The notes below the pieces were generated by a model, which saw only the letters and a list, made by a program, of their open reading frames with translations, was not told where the DNA came from and did not search any database. A program made the position numbers and the translations under genes. A stretch of DNA of 64,000 bases from Terfezia claveryi (Eukaryota; Ascomycota; Pezizomycetes; Pezizales; Pezizaceae), in NCBI GenBank assembly GCA_015179025.1, contig WHUX01000003.1, positions 248,001 to 312,000 of the forward strand, in the 5' to 3' direction. Position 1 is the stretch's first letter. Each line of letters starts with the position of its first letter. Shown piece after piece: positions 50,742 through 61,494 of this stretch.

Positions 50742-52100
50742 TTGGCATCGTATGCAAGCACCCTGTCAGAACTACAAGGAGAAACAAAGAAATGGGATTG
50801 GACAGATACTCATAACGCAGCGTTTGAAAAACTCAAGGAACTTGTAAATTCCCTACATGTTTTAAAACCCTGGAATAATGAATCTACTGAACCCAAATAT
50901 TTAGTCTGTAATGCTAGTGATGTAGGACTAGGATCTTGGATAGGTCAAGGACTATTGACGTACATCAGACCATCATGCTTCCACTCTAGAAAATTTAATC
51001 CAGCACAACTCAATTATCCTACCTTTCAAAAGAATTATTAGTGATTATTGACTCATTAAAATTTTTGAAGCACAATTAAGAGGTCACAAGTTCACTATCC
51101 TTACCGACTACAAACCATTAGTAACCTTCCATACTCAAACACCTGTAAGTCAAAATTGAGGCGATGGCAAGATTACCTAATAGAATTTGATACAGACATA
51201 CAGTATACTATAGGAAAGGAAAATTTGATAGCAGACGCTCTATCAAGAAAGTATAAATACTTGGACACTCCTACTACCGAGGATAATTATATCTCCAATA
51301 GCATCGATCCTACTAACAATACCTACAACCGCAACATCTCTACCAATGCTTTAAGAACTTTCTACCTACCAGAAACCTCTATTCAGAACAATATGGTTTC
51401 TCGCGGAGCTATCAATTTCAAGTATATCGACTGCGACTTCAACAAATGTCGTGGAAGAGCCGAAGAACTTGGACACCATATCTTCTGTCCATACTTCAAA
51501 GGCATCTCAGATGAAGAAAGCGAATATGACATGATGAAGGAAGAAGAGTCCTCAGATGATGAGACTCTATCTACCATACCAGAAGAAGTTTTCAGCGAGT
51601 ATGATAGTGTACCCAATATAAACAAGAACAAACCCTTAACAGTTCTTGGACTAAGATATAGGCCTCCATCTTCTGAAAACGTTCAACAAAAATTTCTCGC
51701 TCCCGAAAAAGCAAAAGAAATTGCTATCGATCTAGCTCATAGCAATTGGCAACAACACAAAAGGATGCACTGGTCCTTTTGCCGAGATTTTTACTGTCCA
51801 GTTCATGGCAGCTCCCATGCCATGAACAACCGCATGTTCACCATCGAAACATATGCAATCTACAACCACCACGGACATGGCAGTTTGAACTGTGACTTGA
51901 CAGCCTCAGTTCTTAAGAAGGAGAAGGAATTCCTTACGACTCGTATTGCGCATCTCGCATCCACAAATGAGCCTCAAAAGGAACTAGCACCAGTACAACA
52001 AATGCCACCTTATCCACCTCTACAAGCTTTTAGCCACGAAGAAGCTATCCAAGAAATCAAAGAATGGGCAAAAAGATGGATTACCAACAAGCCGACATGA
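50742..52100 (+). pseudogene. Chromovirus 4 RNase H followed by a Cys/His-rich accessory region
   Basis: RNase H: YLVCNASDVGLGSWIGQGLL (Asp to Asn at the first position), FHSRKFNPAQLNYPTFQKNY, TILTDYKPLVTFH, LRRWQDYLIEFDTDIQYTIG, NLIADALSRKY. The same open frame then runs on for about 280 residues (51156-52100) that are not usual RNase H or integrase: CDFNKCRGRAEELGHHIFCPYF, an acidic stretch (EEESSDDETLS), HWSFCRDFYCPVHGSSHAMN, and a Lys/Glu-rich end. The Cys/His spacing suggests metal binding. I do not recognise this domain. Confidence 0.7.
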
Positions 52101-52145
52101 CCTACTCTCCAACCCAGCATTCAGTTCAGTTACCCTACCGAATAG

Positions 52146-52937
52146 ATGACCAACCGACAAATAGAACAGGAGATCATGGATACTCCTATTGCCCCACAAC
52201 AACCATGGAATGCACCTCAACAACCAGCTGCAACTGCTAGCAGCAGTAATGCGATTCTAATCAACACCGCCGCCGTCACCACTCGTTCAAAAAAGCGAAT
52301 AGCCATTGATGAAGATTCACCCTCTTTCATTCAAGACACTAAGACCTCCAGACAGCGTTGTGATTTCTGTAAGTTCTCAGGACATAATGCTTCCACATAC
52401 AAGGAGAAGAAACCCACCATCAATGACTTCAATATAAGGATCGAACCGACCCTCAACAAGCTCATTGAAGAGAAACACATCAGCAACGAATGGGAGGATG
52501 ACAAGAACTACTTCATCATACACTGGCTTGACCAAGGTACAGGTATGAAAGCCACATATCAATTATGCATGAAAGTATGTCCTATCTGGAAGAACTACTA
52601 TGATACCTTTGTAAACCATAAGGATCATAGAAAAAGAGACGGATTTTTGTATATTGAGAACCGACAAGGACAATGGAGATTAGTTTTACCCTCTACCTTT
52701 AATATTGAAGGTAAAAACTATCTCGAATTGGTTATTAAAGATGCACATGAAGCAACTGCTCATGGTAGCATTGAAAAAACAATGAAATATTTTACTGACC
52801 GATATGATTGCCAGTCCTTTGCAGAACCAACTAAGGACTATATTAGAAGTTGCAATACTTGTCAACAGACAAAGTATTCCAACAGGGTGCCACTTGGACT
52901 CATAACCCCGTTACATATACCAAGTAGGCCATGGACT
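52146..52937 (+). pseudogene. Chromovirus 4 knuckle-like segment and integrase zinc domain
   Basis: A Gln/Pro/Ala-rich start, then CDFCKFSGHNASTYKEKK, a C-x2-C-x4-H-x4-Y in which the last Cys is probably lost by TGC-to-TAC. Next KNYFIIHWLDQGTG, then the HHCC zinc domain HEATAHGSIEKTMKYF (His pair) and YIRSCNTCQQTKYSN (Cys pair). The reading stops where copia element 2 is inserted and resumes at 58771. Confidence 0.75.
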
Positions 52938-53576
52938 TATTGAAAGGTTACTATGAGCGGAGGTATCACGGTAGTAATTACGGAGGTAGTAGCGGTGGAC
53001 AGTAGTACTATTAAGCAGAGAGTGCGAGTGAGCAGAAGTGCGAGAGAGTAGATGGTTGAACTATATCGAGAGTAGATAGTCTATTGAGTCCAATCGAGAA
53101 GTGTATATAACTAGATACAGGAGTAGGAAACTCGTATATAATAGTACGAGTTGAGGGTAAAGATCTAGTAAGAAAGTCTAAGTTACATAATCTAAGAATA
53201 GTATATCGTGCACATGTGAATGAAGAAATACATAAAGGTGTGTGACTGAGATAGTAATATGAGTCAACGAATATAACAGAAAGTCATAGAAGATGTGATC
53301 GTTGAGTCATGACAACTGAGACAAGTAAGCAGTAACCTTAAGTAGTAAAGCAGTATCATGCAATGATAATAGATACTAAGTTAGGAAAGTAAGCAAAGAT
53401 AATAAGAGCATGTGAACGACATGTGAACACATGTGAAAGAAATAATACAGAAGTCCTTAATTGGGTAGCAAGTGTCCATATTGGGTATCAGCATGATGTG
53501 GAAGTAATCATAAGAGAGAACGATGTATTGTATGGAAATACTTAACTATATCGAAAGGAAATGATTATTTTCAACA
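52938..53576 (-). repeat. copia element 2 3' LTR
   Basis: Minus strand TGTTGAAAATAATC...CCTTTCAATA; the end would be TCAACA without one C-to-T change shared by both LTRs. Aligned to 58133-58770. Bounded by the GGACT duplication. Confidence 0.9.
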
Positions 53577-53588
53577 CCCCTTCTCACT
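53577..53588 (-). other. Polypurine tract of copia element 2
   Basis: Minus strand GTGAGAAGGGG directly abuts TGTTGAAAAT of the LTR. Confidence 0.75.
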
Positions 53589-53590
53589 TG

Positions 53591-55141
53591 TTATCCTATG
53601 ATTAATCCTTTGAGATAGGAGAACCGTGGACCAGGAAAAGCCTTTGTGCATATGTCCGCTGGATTGTGTTCACCAGGAATATGCAACAGCGTAATAGTGC
53701 CGGAGTTAACGAGTTCGCGGACGAAGTGGTAAGCAACATCAATATGCTTTGACTTATCAGAGATTCGAGGATTATGAGACAGGTCAATAGAGCCGTTATT
53801 GTCACAAGAGAGGGCAGAGGGAATATCTTTGATAGAGAGCTCACTTAGTGCGTTTTGAAGCCAAATTTGTTGTTTAGCAGCAGTAGAACCAGCAATGTAT
53901 TCTGCTTCAGTAGTGGAGGTTGTCACACATTTTTGTTTTTGTGATCTCCAGCAGATGGTACAAGAGGCGAGCTTAAAGATATATCCTGAGGTCGACCGTC
54001 GAGTGTCACGACATCCAGCAAAGTCTGAATCAGTAAATCCTTCGAGTGAAAGAGGTTGTCCGAGTTTGTAGGTCAAGGTAAGATCACGAGTACCCTTAAG
54101 GTAGCGTAGGACTCGTTTAACTGCTCCAAGGTGATCCTTCGATGGTTTGTGAGAGAATTGTGAGAGAAGAGTTACAGAGTAAGCCAGGTCAGGACGTGTT
54201 CCAATAACTGCATACATGAGTGATCCAACAATTTGTTGATAGAGGGAGATGTCGGTAACCTCATCTTCATCTGTGCATTGTTGAAGAGTATGGTTCGAGT
54301 CAAGTGGAAGAGAGACGGGGTTGCAGTCCATCATACCGAAACGTTCGAGGATCTTGTCGATGTAGGAGGATTGGGATAGTGTGATACTGTGCTTAGAGTA
54401 CTCAATTCGAATTCCTAGAAGCCAATGTAAGTTACCCATATCAGTTAACTTAAACTCTCGTTTGAGTGACTGTTTGGTAGACTTCATAATGGCTGAGTCT
54501 TTATATCCGAATAAAGTAATGTCGTCAACATAAAGGGCGAGTATGATTGTGCCAGACTTATGGATGAAGACACAGGGGTCAAAGGCACAAGCAGAGAAAC
54601 CTATTGTCAGGAGGAAAGATGTTAATCGTCCATACCTCTGACGAGGAGACTGCTTTAATCCATAAATGGATCGGTTAAGTTTAGCACACATGCTGTCAAT
54701 CCGGGTGCCTTCCGGGAGTTGCATGTAGATAATTTCATTCAAAGAGCCGTAAAGAAAGGCTGCTTTGATATCCATTTGTTGAGGTTCCCATTGGAAGTGG
54801 GCAGATAAAGCAATAAAAAGGCGGAGAGAGTTGTATCGGACAACAGGAGAGAAGATTTCATCGAAGTCTGTGCCGGGTTGTTGAGAGAAACCTTGAGCAA
54901 CTAGACGAGCCTTATACCGATCGATATTCCTATTAGCATCTCCCTTAATCTTAAATACCCACTTGCTTCCAATAATATTCCTGTCCTGTAGTGTTGGAAC
55001 CACTTTCCAAACATCTTGATCCTTCATAGCTTCCAACTCATCGTTCATAGCCTTTCTCCATTTTTCTTCATCAGGTGAGTTAACAGCCTGTTTAAAGGTT
55101 CGAGGTTCATCACCATGTTGTAAGACTAAAGCGATCAACAC
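53591..55141 (-). CDS. copia element 2 reverse transcriptase-RNase H (C-terminal pol fragment, intact frame)
   Basis: A 516-codon open frame. RT start: EEKWRKAMNDELEAMKDQDVW, then GSKWVFKIKGDANRNIDRYKARLVAQGF; FDEIFSPVVRYNSLRLFIAL; QMDIKAAFLYGSLNEIIYMQ; and IILALYVDDITLFG with the catalytic YVDD at about residue 205. Then DMGNLHWLLGIRIEYS and SLMYAVIGTRPDLAYSVTLLSQF. RNase H: GFTDSDFAGCRDTRRSTSGYIF, TTSTTEAEYIAGSTAAKQQIWLQ, SCDNNGSIDLSHNPRISDKSKHIDVAYHFVR and CTKAFPGPRF. The start is an internal Met after a stop at about 55190, so it is a fragment of the polyprotein. It is the longest intact frame in the window. Confidence 0.9.
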   Translation of the reverse strand: MLIALVLQHGDEPRTFKQAVNSPDEEKWRKAMNDELEAMKDQDVWKVVPTLQDRNIIGSKWVFKIKGDANRNIDRYKARLVAQGFSQQPGTDFDEIFSPVVRYNSLRLFIALSAHFQWEPQQMDIKAAFLYGSLNEIIYMQLPEGTRIDSMCAKLNRSIYGLKQSPRQRYGRLTSFLLTIGFSACAFDPCVFIHKSGTIILALYVDDITLFGYKDSAIMKSTKQSLKREFKLTDMGNLHWLLGIRIEYSKHSITLSQSSYIDKILERFGMMDCNPVSLPLDSNHTLQQCTDEDEVTDISLYQQIVGSLMYAVIGTRPDLAYSVTLLSQFSHKPSKDHLGAVKRVLRYLKGTRDLTLTYKLGQPLSLEGFTDSDFAGCRDTRRSTSGYIFKLASCTICWRSQKQKCVTTSTTEAEYIAGSTAAKQQIWLQNALSELSIKDIPSALSCDNNGSIDLSHNPRISDKSKHIDVAYHFVRELVNSGTITLLHIPGEHNPADICTKAFPGPRFSYLKGLIIG

Positions 55142-55189
55142 TTTATCTTCTTCGTTATCCTCATCAAAGACTTCAGGTGGGTCTTAGAT

Positions 55190-56160
55190 TAATCTGGATC
55201 GACCATCAAACTGTATCTTTGTACCGATTATAGGGACAATGGGAGCTTGTGCAGTTCTGAATTTTATTGGCTTGAAAACAGCTCAACCTGCCTTGGTAAT
55301 GGTTGTAGGTCTAACTATTTTTCCGCTAACGATTCGGGTGAAGTTTCCATCATTGGAGTCATCGGGTAAAGATTGTCGAAGGTCTTGAGAAAGTGAAGTA
55401 AGTGGTGAATATTCATCTCGATTTTGAGGTGGAGGAGGTAAGTGAACTTGTAGAGTTGGTTTGGATATAGGTCTAGGAGCTGGTGGAGGAGGTGATGACA
55501 TTGCAGTTGATGTTAGAAGAATAGGTGGTGAGGAAGTAGTTGTGTCCGATGTTGTTTCAGTCGGATGGGAAAGGGTCATACCAGGGAACCATACTTTATG
55601 AACGAGCGGGTGTCCCTTAAAATACCATTCTTCTGCTTGTTTTGGATTTCGTATACACCATTGTTGCCAGAGATATTCGTTTGGGAATTCTGAGCTAGTG
55701 TATGGGATTACTTCAAGTGGAGAAGTAGGAGGAGAAGCAGTATTCGTAGTTAGTGACCGTGACGGATTAGTTGAGTTAGATGTAGGTGGAGGTACCCCTT
55801 TGGAGTTGTACTCAGTCCGAAAATGACATCTTGTACTCGAACTGTATAAGTATGCTTTCTAGAAGGTACATGGACCTTATAGATAGCTGTGCTATTAGTA
55901 TAACCAATGAATATACCTTTCTCGGCCCGTGGTAGGAGTTTACTGCCTGCAGGTCATCGTTCTTCAGGTATGTGTATATAACATTCCTTACCGAAGGGTT
56001 GAAGGTGAGAGATTGTAGGTTTATTGCCGTAAAAGACCTCGTAGGGAGTCTTCCCTTTGACAGCACTATGAGGTGACCGATTTTGGAGATAGGTCGAAGT
56101 TGAGCATGCTTCAGCCCAGAATCTTTTGTCCATATTTGTCAACATAGCCCTCATCATGTT
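55190..56160 (-). pseudogene. copia element 2 integrase end and Pro/Ser/Thr-rich linker
   Basis: From 56160: MMRAMLTNMDKRFWAEACSTSTYLQNRSPHSAVKGKTPYEVFYGNKPTISHLQPFG, the C-terminal integrase region. After a TGA, AEKGIFIGYTNSTAIYKVHVPSRKHTY. Then a linker rich in Pro/Ser/Thr (SSPPILLTSTAMSSPPPPAP) to 55283, and a further short block before the RT. Stops at about 55965, 55280 and 55190. Confidence 0.8.
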
Positions 56161-57066
56161 CTATATTGTTCGGTTGAAGCATTCAGCTACACCATTAGAT
56201 TTATGAGAGTAAGGGGGCGTTAGTTCATGTACGATACCTTTTGACTTAAAGAACTGTTCAAGATCTTTGTTAACATACTCTCCACCATTATTAGTATGAA
56301 ACCGTTTAACATGGTATGATGTTTGCTTTTCAACCAAGGTAACAAAGTCTTGGATTGATTTGGTTGAGTCGGATTTCTGTTTAAGGAAGTAGATCCAAGA
56401 AGCACGAGAGTAGTCATCAATAAGTGTGATGAAGTAGCTTGCTCCACCAAAAGAGGGTGTGGGGAGTTTACCACTAAGATCTGAGTGAATGAGTTCGAGA
56501 ACATTGGAGGCACGAGATGTTGTAGACTTAGGGACAGAGTGAGTAGATTTGGCGAGTATGCATGGCTCGCAATAATAGTTATCAGGGGGTGTTGGAAGAA
56601 TATCACCGTCAGAGTAGAGTTCTTTATGCTTGAGGACAGTAATGGCTTGATGACCGAATGACTGATGCCAGTGATCGATTGTTTTTCGAGAGGAAGAAAC
56701 CAATGCCTTTTCATTTGACTCAATAATAAATGGGAGACTTCCAACAAATTCCACCATAAATAACACAGAATCATTGCCTTTCTTCATAATATGAAACCCA
56801 GAGTCCGTAGAAAAAGTGGAAAGACGAGATCGAACAGCATTCCAAGAAAACAGTGAGTGACCAAGAGAAGGAACATATCGAACATTGACAAGACGAACAG
56901 TGGAAGTAGAGCCGTTAGGGAGTAGACAGTTAAGAAGGACTGTCCCTTTTCCTTTAGCTTCGAGGAGATTATTGCCAGCTCCTTCTACAGTTCCACTATC
57001 CTCTGAAAAGTTCTCGAAGTGTCCTATGTCGTTGGTCATGTGAGCACTGCACGCTGTATCGAATTT
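56161..57066 (-). CDS. copia element 2 protease and integrase (fragment)
   Basis: A protease active-site region FDTACSAHM begins just upstream at 57063; a TAG for Trp precedes it. The 292-codon frame from 57039 holds RLVNVRYVPSLGHSLFSWN. The integrase zinc domain follows: HWHQSFGHQAITVLKHKEL (His pair) and YYCEPCILAKSTH (Cys pair). Core: LIHSDLSGKLPTPSFGGASYFITLIDDYSRASW (first Asp), KRFHTNNGGEYVNK (usually Asp; here Asn in HTNNGGE), and YSHKSNGVAECFNRTI (Glu). The Asp-to-Asn change would inactivate the integrase. A TAG for Gln ends the frame. Confidence 0.85.
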   Translation of the reverse strand, partial: KFDTACSAHMTNDIGHFENFSEDSGTVEGAGNNLLEAKGKGTVLLNCLLPNGSTSTVRLVNVRYVPSLGHSLFSWNAVRSRLSTFSTDSGFHIMKKGNDSVLFMVEFVGSLPFIIESNEKALVSSSRKTIDHWHQSFGHQAITVLKHKELYSDGDILPTPPDNYYCEPCILAKSTHSVPKSTTSRASNVLELIHSDLSGKLPTPSFGGASYFITLIDDYSRASWIYFLKQKSDSTKSIQDFVTLVEKQTSYHVKRFHTNNGGEYVNKDLEQFFKSKGIVHELTPPYSHKSNGVAECFNRTI

Positions 57067-58055
57067 CTAGATGGTTTTTCGGGATGGGTTACTGACGCTG
57101 AGAGCCTCGTCCTTGAAGCTACCAGAGCTGCCAACGATAAGAGCCTGTTCCTTCTTGTCTTCCTTCTTTTTATCCTTCTTCTTATCCTCATTTGACTTCT
57201 TCAACTTCTGGCACTTCTGCCATATATGTCCTGTGTATTTACCGAGTTGATGCTTCTTGTAATAGGTGCATTCCACATCGGAGTCCTTATTCTATTGTTG
57301 TGATTGCTGCTGTTGAGGCTTGCCTTTCTTCTTGAAGGAGGCAGAGAGAGCAGTATCCCGTTTTTCGATTTCGGAACCAACAGAGAGGAGTCGTAATTTT
57401 GCATCGGCATATATAAGATCGGACTTAGTTGAGAGATTGTCGACTATATTAGAGTGATGTTCGACGAGGAAGGAGAGGAGAATGTCCCTTTTGGCTTCGT
57501 CCTTATCAAGGAAAGTGCGGAGGGATTTGCGATATTCATCTGAAGAGCCAGTGAGAGAGTAAAGTCGAGACCACTCAGTCTCATATTGCTCAATGAAGTC
57601 AGCGAAGGAGGTAGTAGGAGTGTAGGTTGAGGCTAGAGTGAAGAGTGTGCGCAGTTGATATACGAAAGAGAATGGAGTATCACGGTAATACTGGTCTTTG
57701 AGATGAGTCCAGATTTCATGTGGTGAATCAAACTTAAGACGACCTTCAGTATAGGTTTGCTGATAACCTGTATTAGCATGAGGATAGCTTGATTTTCCAT
57801 TGCTGCGAGGAGTTCTTTCTCTTCTTGTGTCGCATCTGTCGCTGGTTTAAGTCCTTCAATAACGAGTTCCTTACAACCCATGCCTCTCATAATCATCTTG
57901 ACAGTATCAGCCCAGTCTTCATAGTTGTCTTTGCCGGTAAGTGACTCGATGTTGTCGAGTTTGACTGGAATAGGCTTGAAGTCTTTTGGTGGTCGGAAGA
58001 TAGAGGGTACAGCCTTTCCTTTACCGCCAGAACCAGAACCAGAACTGGATGCCAT
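57067..58055 (-). pseudogene. copia element 2 gag
   Basis: Starts MASSSGSGSGGKGKAVPSIF, then VKLDNIESLTGKDNYEDWADTVKMIM, GCKELVIEGLKPATDATQEEKELLAAMENQAILMLIQVI. A frame change near 57740 leads to SPHEIWTHLKDQYYRDTPFSFVYQLRTLF and FADFIEQYETEWSRL. The end is Lys-rich (KKDKKKEDKKEQ) after CTYYKKHQLGKYTGHIWQKC, a zinc-knuckle remnant with one Cys and the His context altered. One shift and one TAG break it. Confidence 0.85.
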
Positions 58056-58118
58056 TGTATAGATATGTGTGGGAGGGAAGGTAAATGCGAGAAAGTTATC
58101 GAGTTGTCCTGAGCTATT

Positions 58119-58132
58119 CTGGGCTCATAACC
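58119..58132 (-). other. Primer-binding site of copia element 2 (initiator tRNA-Met anticodon arm)
   Basis: The plus-strand sequence CTGGGCTCATAACC, immediately next to the 5' LTR, equals the anticodon arm of fungal initiator tRNA-Met (GGGCUCAUAACCC, anticodon CAU). The RNA genome would therefore pair with an internal part of the tRNA, not its 3' CCA end. Priming from a cleaved half of initiator tRNA is established for Drosophila copia. Confidence 0.7.
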
Positions 58133-58770
58133 TATTGAAAGGTTACTATGAGCGGAGGTATCGTGGTAGTAATTACGGAGGTAGTAGCGGTGGACAGTAG
58201 TGCTATTAAGCAGAGAGTGCGAGCGAGCAGAAGTGTGAGAGAGCAGATGGTTAAACTATGTCGAGAGTAGACAGTCTATTGAGTCTAATCGAGAAGTGTA
58301 TATAACTAGATACAGGAGTAGGAAACTCGTATATAATGGTACGAGTTGAGGATAAAGATCTAGTAAGAAAGTCTAAGTTACATAACCTAAGAATAGTATA
58401 TCGTGCACATGTGAATGAAGAAATACATAGAGGTGTGCGACTGAGACAGTAATATGAGTCAACGAATATAACAGAAAGTCATAAAAGATTGATCGTTGAG
58501 TTATGACAACTGAGACAAGTAAGCAGTAACCTTAAGTAGTAAAGCAGCATCATGCAACGATAATAGATACTAAGTTAGGAAAGTAAGCAAAGATAATAAG
58601 AGCATGTGAACGACATGTGAACACATGTGAAAGAAATAATACAGAAGTCCTTAATTGGGTAGTAAGTGTCCATATTGGGTATCAGCATGATGTGGAAGTA
58701 ATCGTAAGAGAGAACGATGTATTGTATGGAAATACTTAACTATATCGAAAGGAAATGATTATTTTCAACA
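58133..58770 (-). repeat. copia element 2 5' LTR
   Basis: 638 bp. In the first 170 aligned bases it differs from the 3' LTR at about nine positions, all C/T or G/A exchanges. Confidence 0.9.
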
Positions 58771-59354
58771 GGACTGATATATCAATGGATTTTCTTAAAG
58801 TAGCACCTGTGTTTACTAAGTGTTCAATTTCGTACCTGAATATTCCTGTTGAAGAAGATCATGTAGTTTGTATTTCACGACTTTGGACGATTGTTGATAG
58901 ACAATCAGGATTCAAGTTTCTTATTCCTGTCTCAGATAATTTTACAGCAGAACAATGTACTGCTACCTTTGATACTCATGTAGTCCCGACTATGGGATAC
59001 CCTTTTTATATTGTTTTTGACTGCGACACTCTTTTTATGTCAACGCACTTTCAAGATTGGGCTAGAAATAAAGGAATCAAGTTAGAACCGTCCACCACAT
59101 ATCATCCACGTGCAAATGGACAATTAGAAATTGTGAACAAAGAAATTCTACAAGTAGCAAGAGCCTGTAAAATCGAAGGATTTGATTGGCTACAGAAACT
59201 ACCAGAGATACAGTTGAAACTTAACTCTAGGTATAACGCAGCTAGACAGAATAGTCCCTTTTCTATACTATTTGGATTTAATGCATATCTTGGCATATCA
59301 ATACTTCCATACCCCATTAATGCATATTACCAGCAAATGAACGTCATGAGGTAA
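58771..59354 (+). pseudogene. Chromovirus 4 integrase core
   Basis: Continues the integrase after copia element 2: DISMDFLKVAPVF (first Asp), FLIPVSDNFTAEQCTATF, YIVFDCDTLFMSTHFQDW (second Asp), STTYHPRANGQLEIVNKEIL (Glu) and LPEIQLKLNSRYNAARQNSPF. The spacing fits D,D-35,E. The frame is open here for 199 codons, though the upstream part is displaced. Confidence 0.85.
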
Positions 59355-59398
59355 CGTCTAAAAACCTATATGACACCAAGAAGACTCAAGCATCTCAA

Positions 59399-59890
59399 GT
59401 GAACAAACAACTACCCAATATAGCCAAATTTTCAGTCGGACAACAAATTATGCTTTCCTCAGAAAACATCAACCTGTCGAACGTCTCACCCAAACTCAAA
59501 CCAAAATGGCTAGGCCCATTTCCTATTATTTCTAGTAATCAGAAACGCAATAACTATAGCCTAGACCTATCTAGTCAACCTGACCTCTTCCTTATATATA
59601 ATACTTTTCATATTAGCAAAGTCAAACCATACTACAAAAATGATCCTACCCAGTTCCCTTACAGACAATCTCAGGAACCAGGACCAATTCAAGATGATTG
59701 TTATGAAGTTGAAAAGGTATTAGAATTCAGAACAGCTCCTCGAACTGGAGAAAGACAATATGAGGTCAGATGGCTAGGATACTTGCCTAAATATAATTCC
59801 TAGGTAAACGCCAAGGATATCACTACTGAAATTCTTCAAGACTTCTGGATGACTGGAAGTATGGAAGATACATTCAAGAGATGTTGAAGA
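59399..59890 (+). pseudogene. Chromovirus 4 pol C-terminus with chromodomain
   Basis: FSVGQQIMLSSENINLSN and KPKWLGPFPIISSNQ (GPY/F region), FLIYNTFHISKVKPYYKND, then the chromodomain YEVEKVLEFRTAPRTGERQYEVRWLGYLPKYNS. A TAG at 59801-59803 stands where Trp is conserved, and the domain continues VNAKDITTEILQDFW. No hydrophobic tail follows, unlike chromoviruses 1 and 3. Confidence 0.82.
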
Positions 59891-60095
59891 ACTAAAGGAA
59901 AACAAGGACTATGAACTAGAGATGAGACTCGAGCTCTCATCCAACAAGAACGAGATAGAATCATGAGTCAAGGAAACACTAAGGATATTCACGTTAATAC
60001 TAATGTATTAACAATGCATTAAATCTTAAGACGTATGGAAACTAATATGGCAGAGTGAAAGAAGTAAGGATAGGAAATCCTTCTATGTGGGGAAG

Positions 60096-60775
60096 TGTAA
60101 TGGAGAACGTTGTTTCATTGCTTATATAATTAATTATATACTTTTGTATTTCCTATATTATTACTATGTTATGTAACTAAGCCTCTCGGTTGAAAGACTA
60201 GCCTTCAACCATCTCCTATTGCTTTATAAGAATCCATAGCATGCGGAATTTGCCATGGGAAGTTCCATGGCACTTGCTATATGAAGACATCCTCATTATG
60301 GCCGCGTGACCTCTGTTTAAGGCGTGTGACTTATTACTATAGCCACATGACCATCGTTTAAGGCGTGTGACTCATTACTATGGCCACATAACCCCTTTTG
60401 TATAATGCACCACCTTCTGGTATGCCACCCTTTATTATATTTATTTCCTTAGTCATCAGATCTCAGAGGAGTATAAATAGGCCGCTGGATTCCCTGTGGA
60501 ATCCACAAGAGAGATAAGAAGCAACAAGCAAGCACATAGCAGCAAGCAAGCCTATATTCCGATCAGATCAAGATCATATAGCTTAGATAGCATAAATCAT
60601 ATAAGATATATTATACCAGTTAATTACTGTTCCCTATGAGAACGTCCCACATAGTAATCTCCCTACTCTTCTGAGGTCTTACCTCAGTAGAACCGAAATA
60701 TACAAACGTCTATGCCTACGGATATAGATTGTATAAATAGTACCGAATGAATACTGTCTAGTACCATTCATTACA
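60096..60775 (+). repeat. Chromovirus 4 3' LTR
   Basis: 680 bp, same termini and internal duplicated block as the 5' LTR; differences are almost all transitions. Preceded by TATGTGGGGAAG, the polypurine tract. Confidence 0.9.
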
Positions 60776-61079
60776 GCAACCTAGTAGTTAAAGCAACAAG
60801 TATATTCCCTAATTATCCTACCATAGCTCCTTGCTTATATCTTACAGAAGCTTATTCACTATGGTTCATTAGTTAATATGGGTGCCCATAGTAAACTTAA
60901 TTAAAAGTTTCAACTTTAGTCCAAGTTTAGGTCTAAGTCACGAGTTTTCGGCCAAGTTAGACCTGCTGAGGCTTAGCCGTAAAACCTTTGAACCGAAGTG
61001 AGATTTTTCAAGCAAGTTGAGACCTTTAAAAAGGCTATGGAGAATAGTTTGAGACTTTGGGGAGGCCTTAGCTACTTCG

Positions 61080-61172
61080 TAAGACCCTATTAAGCTTTCC
61101 TTCTCTATAGAGACCCTGTTAATGTTTCCTTCTCTGCAGAGACCCTATTAAGGTTTTATTTTCTGTAGAGAT
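61080..61172 (+). repeat. ~29-bp tandem repeat AGACCCTRTTAAGSTTTCCTTCTCTRYAG
   Basis: Three units in a row, each with GACCCT(A/G)TTAA and TTCTCTRYAGAG. Confidence 0.8.
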
Positions 61173-61494
61173 CAAGGCGAGGTCTCCTACCACCTCTACT
61201 AGCTTTTATTGTAAGAGATTGTTTATTCGTTTTAAAAGAAGCTAGTCTTCAATATATTTTAGCCTCTCCGACTCTATTGTTATCTATCATTATTATCTAT
61301 CTTGTTATCTGATATTTTCGTCGGGAAGTTTATTTTGCTGTCAGCTTTGGCTCTCCGAGGCCTCCTGTATATATACTTCGATCTCTCGCACTCTCTTTAT
61401 CCTGTATCCAAGGTTTTTGTATTAAGTGTATAGTATTTGGTTCTATCATTTACTTTCCTAAGTACTTCAAATTTACATATATTTTACTTTATTC

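Larger units (their letters stand above)
52938..58770 (-). mobile_element. copia element 2: near-complete Ty1/copia element nested in chromovirus 4
   Basis: Element of 5833 bp with LTRs 52938-53576 and 58133-58770, flanked by GGACT (52933-52937, 58771-58775), which interrupts chromovirus 4 integrase between its zinc domain and core. Minus-strand order gag, protease, integrase, RT, RNase H is the Ty1/copia order. About half a dozen premature stops, all explicable as transitions. The LTRs differ at several per cent of sites, nearly all transitions. Confidence 0.93.
45977..60775 (+). mobile_element. Chromovirus 4: large Ty3/gypsy element inserted in the Plavaka-like gene
   Basis: Two 680-bp LTRs (45977-46656 and 60096-60775). 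Flanks are ATAAC on the left and GCAAC on the right, differing only by transitions. Without the nested copia element it is about 8.96 kb, long for this superfamily. Order: gag with knuckle, protease region, RT, RNase H, an unusual Cys/His-rich stretch, a second knuckle-like motif, integrase, chromodomain. Many frame changes and stops. Confidence 0.88.

Noticed and set aside
58119..58132. tRNA-Met-like sequence as a tRNA gene
   Set aside because: Only the anticodon arm is present and it abuts an LTR. It is a primer-binding site, not a full tRNA.
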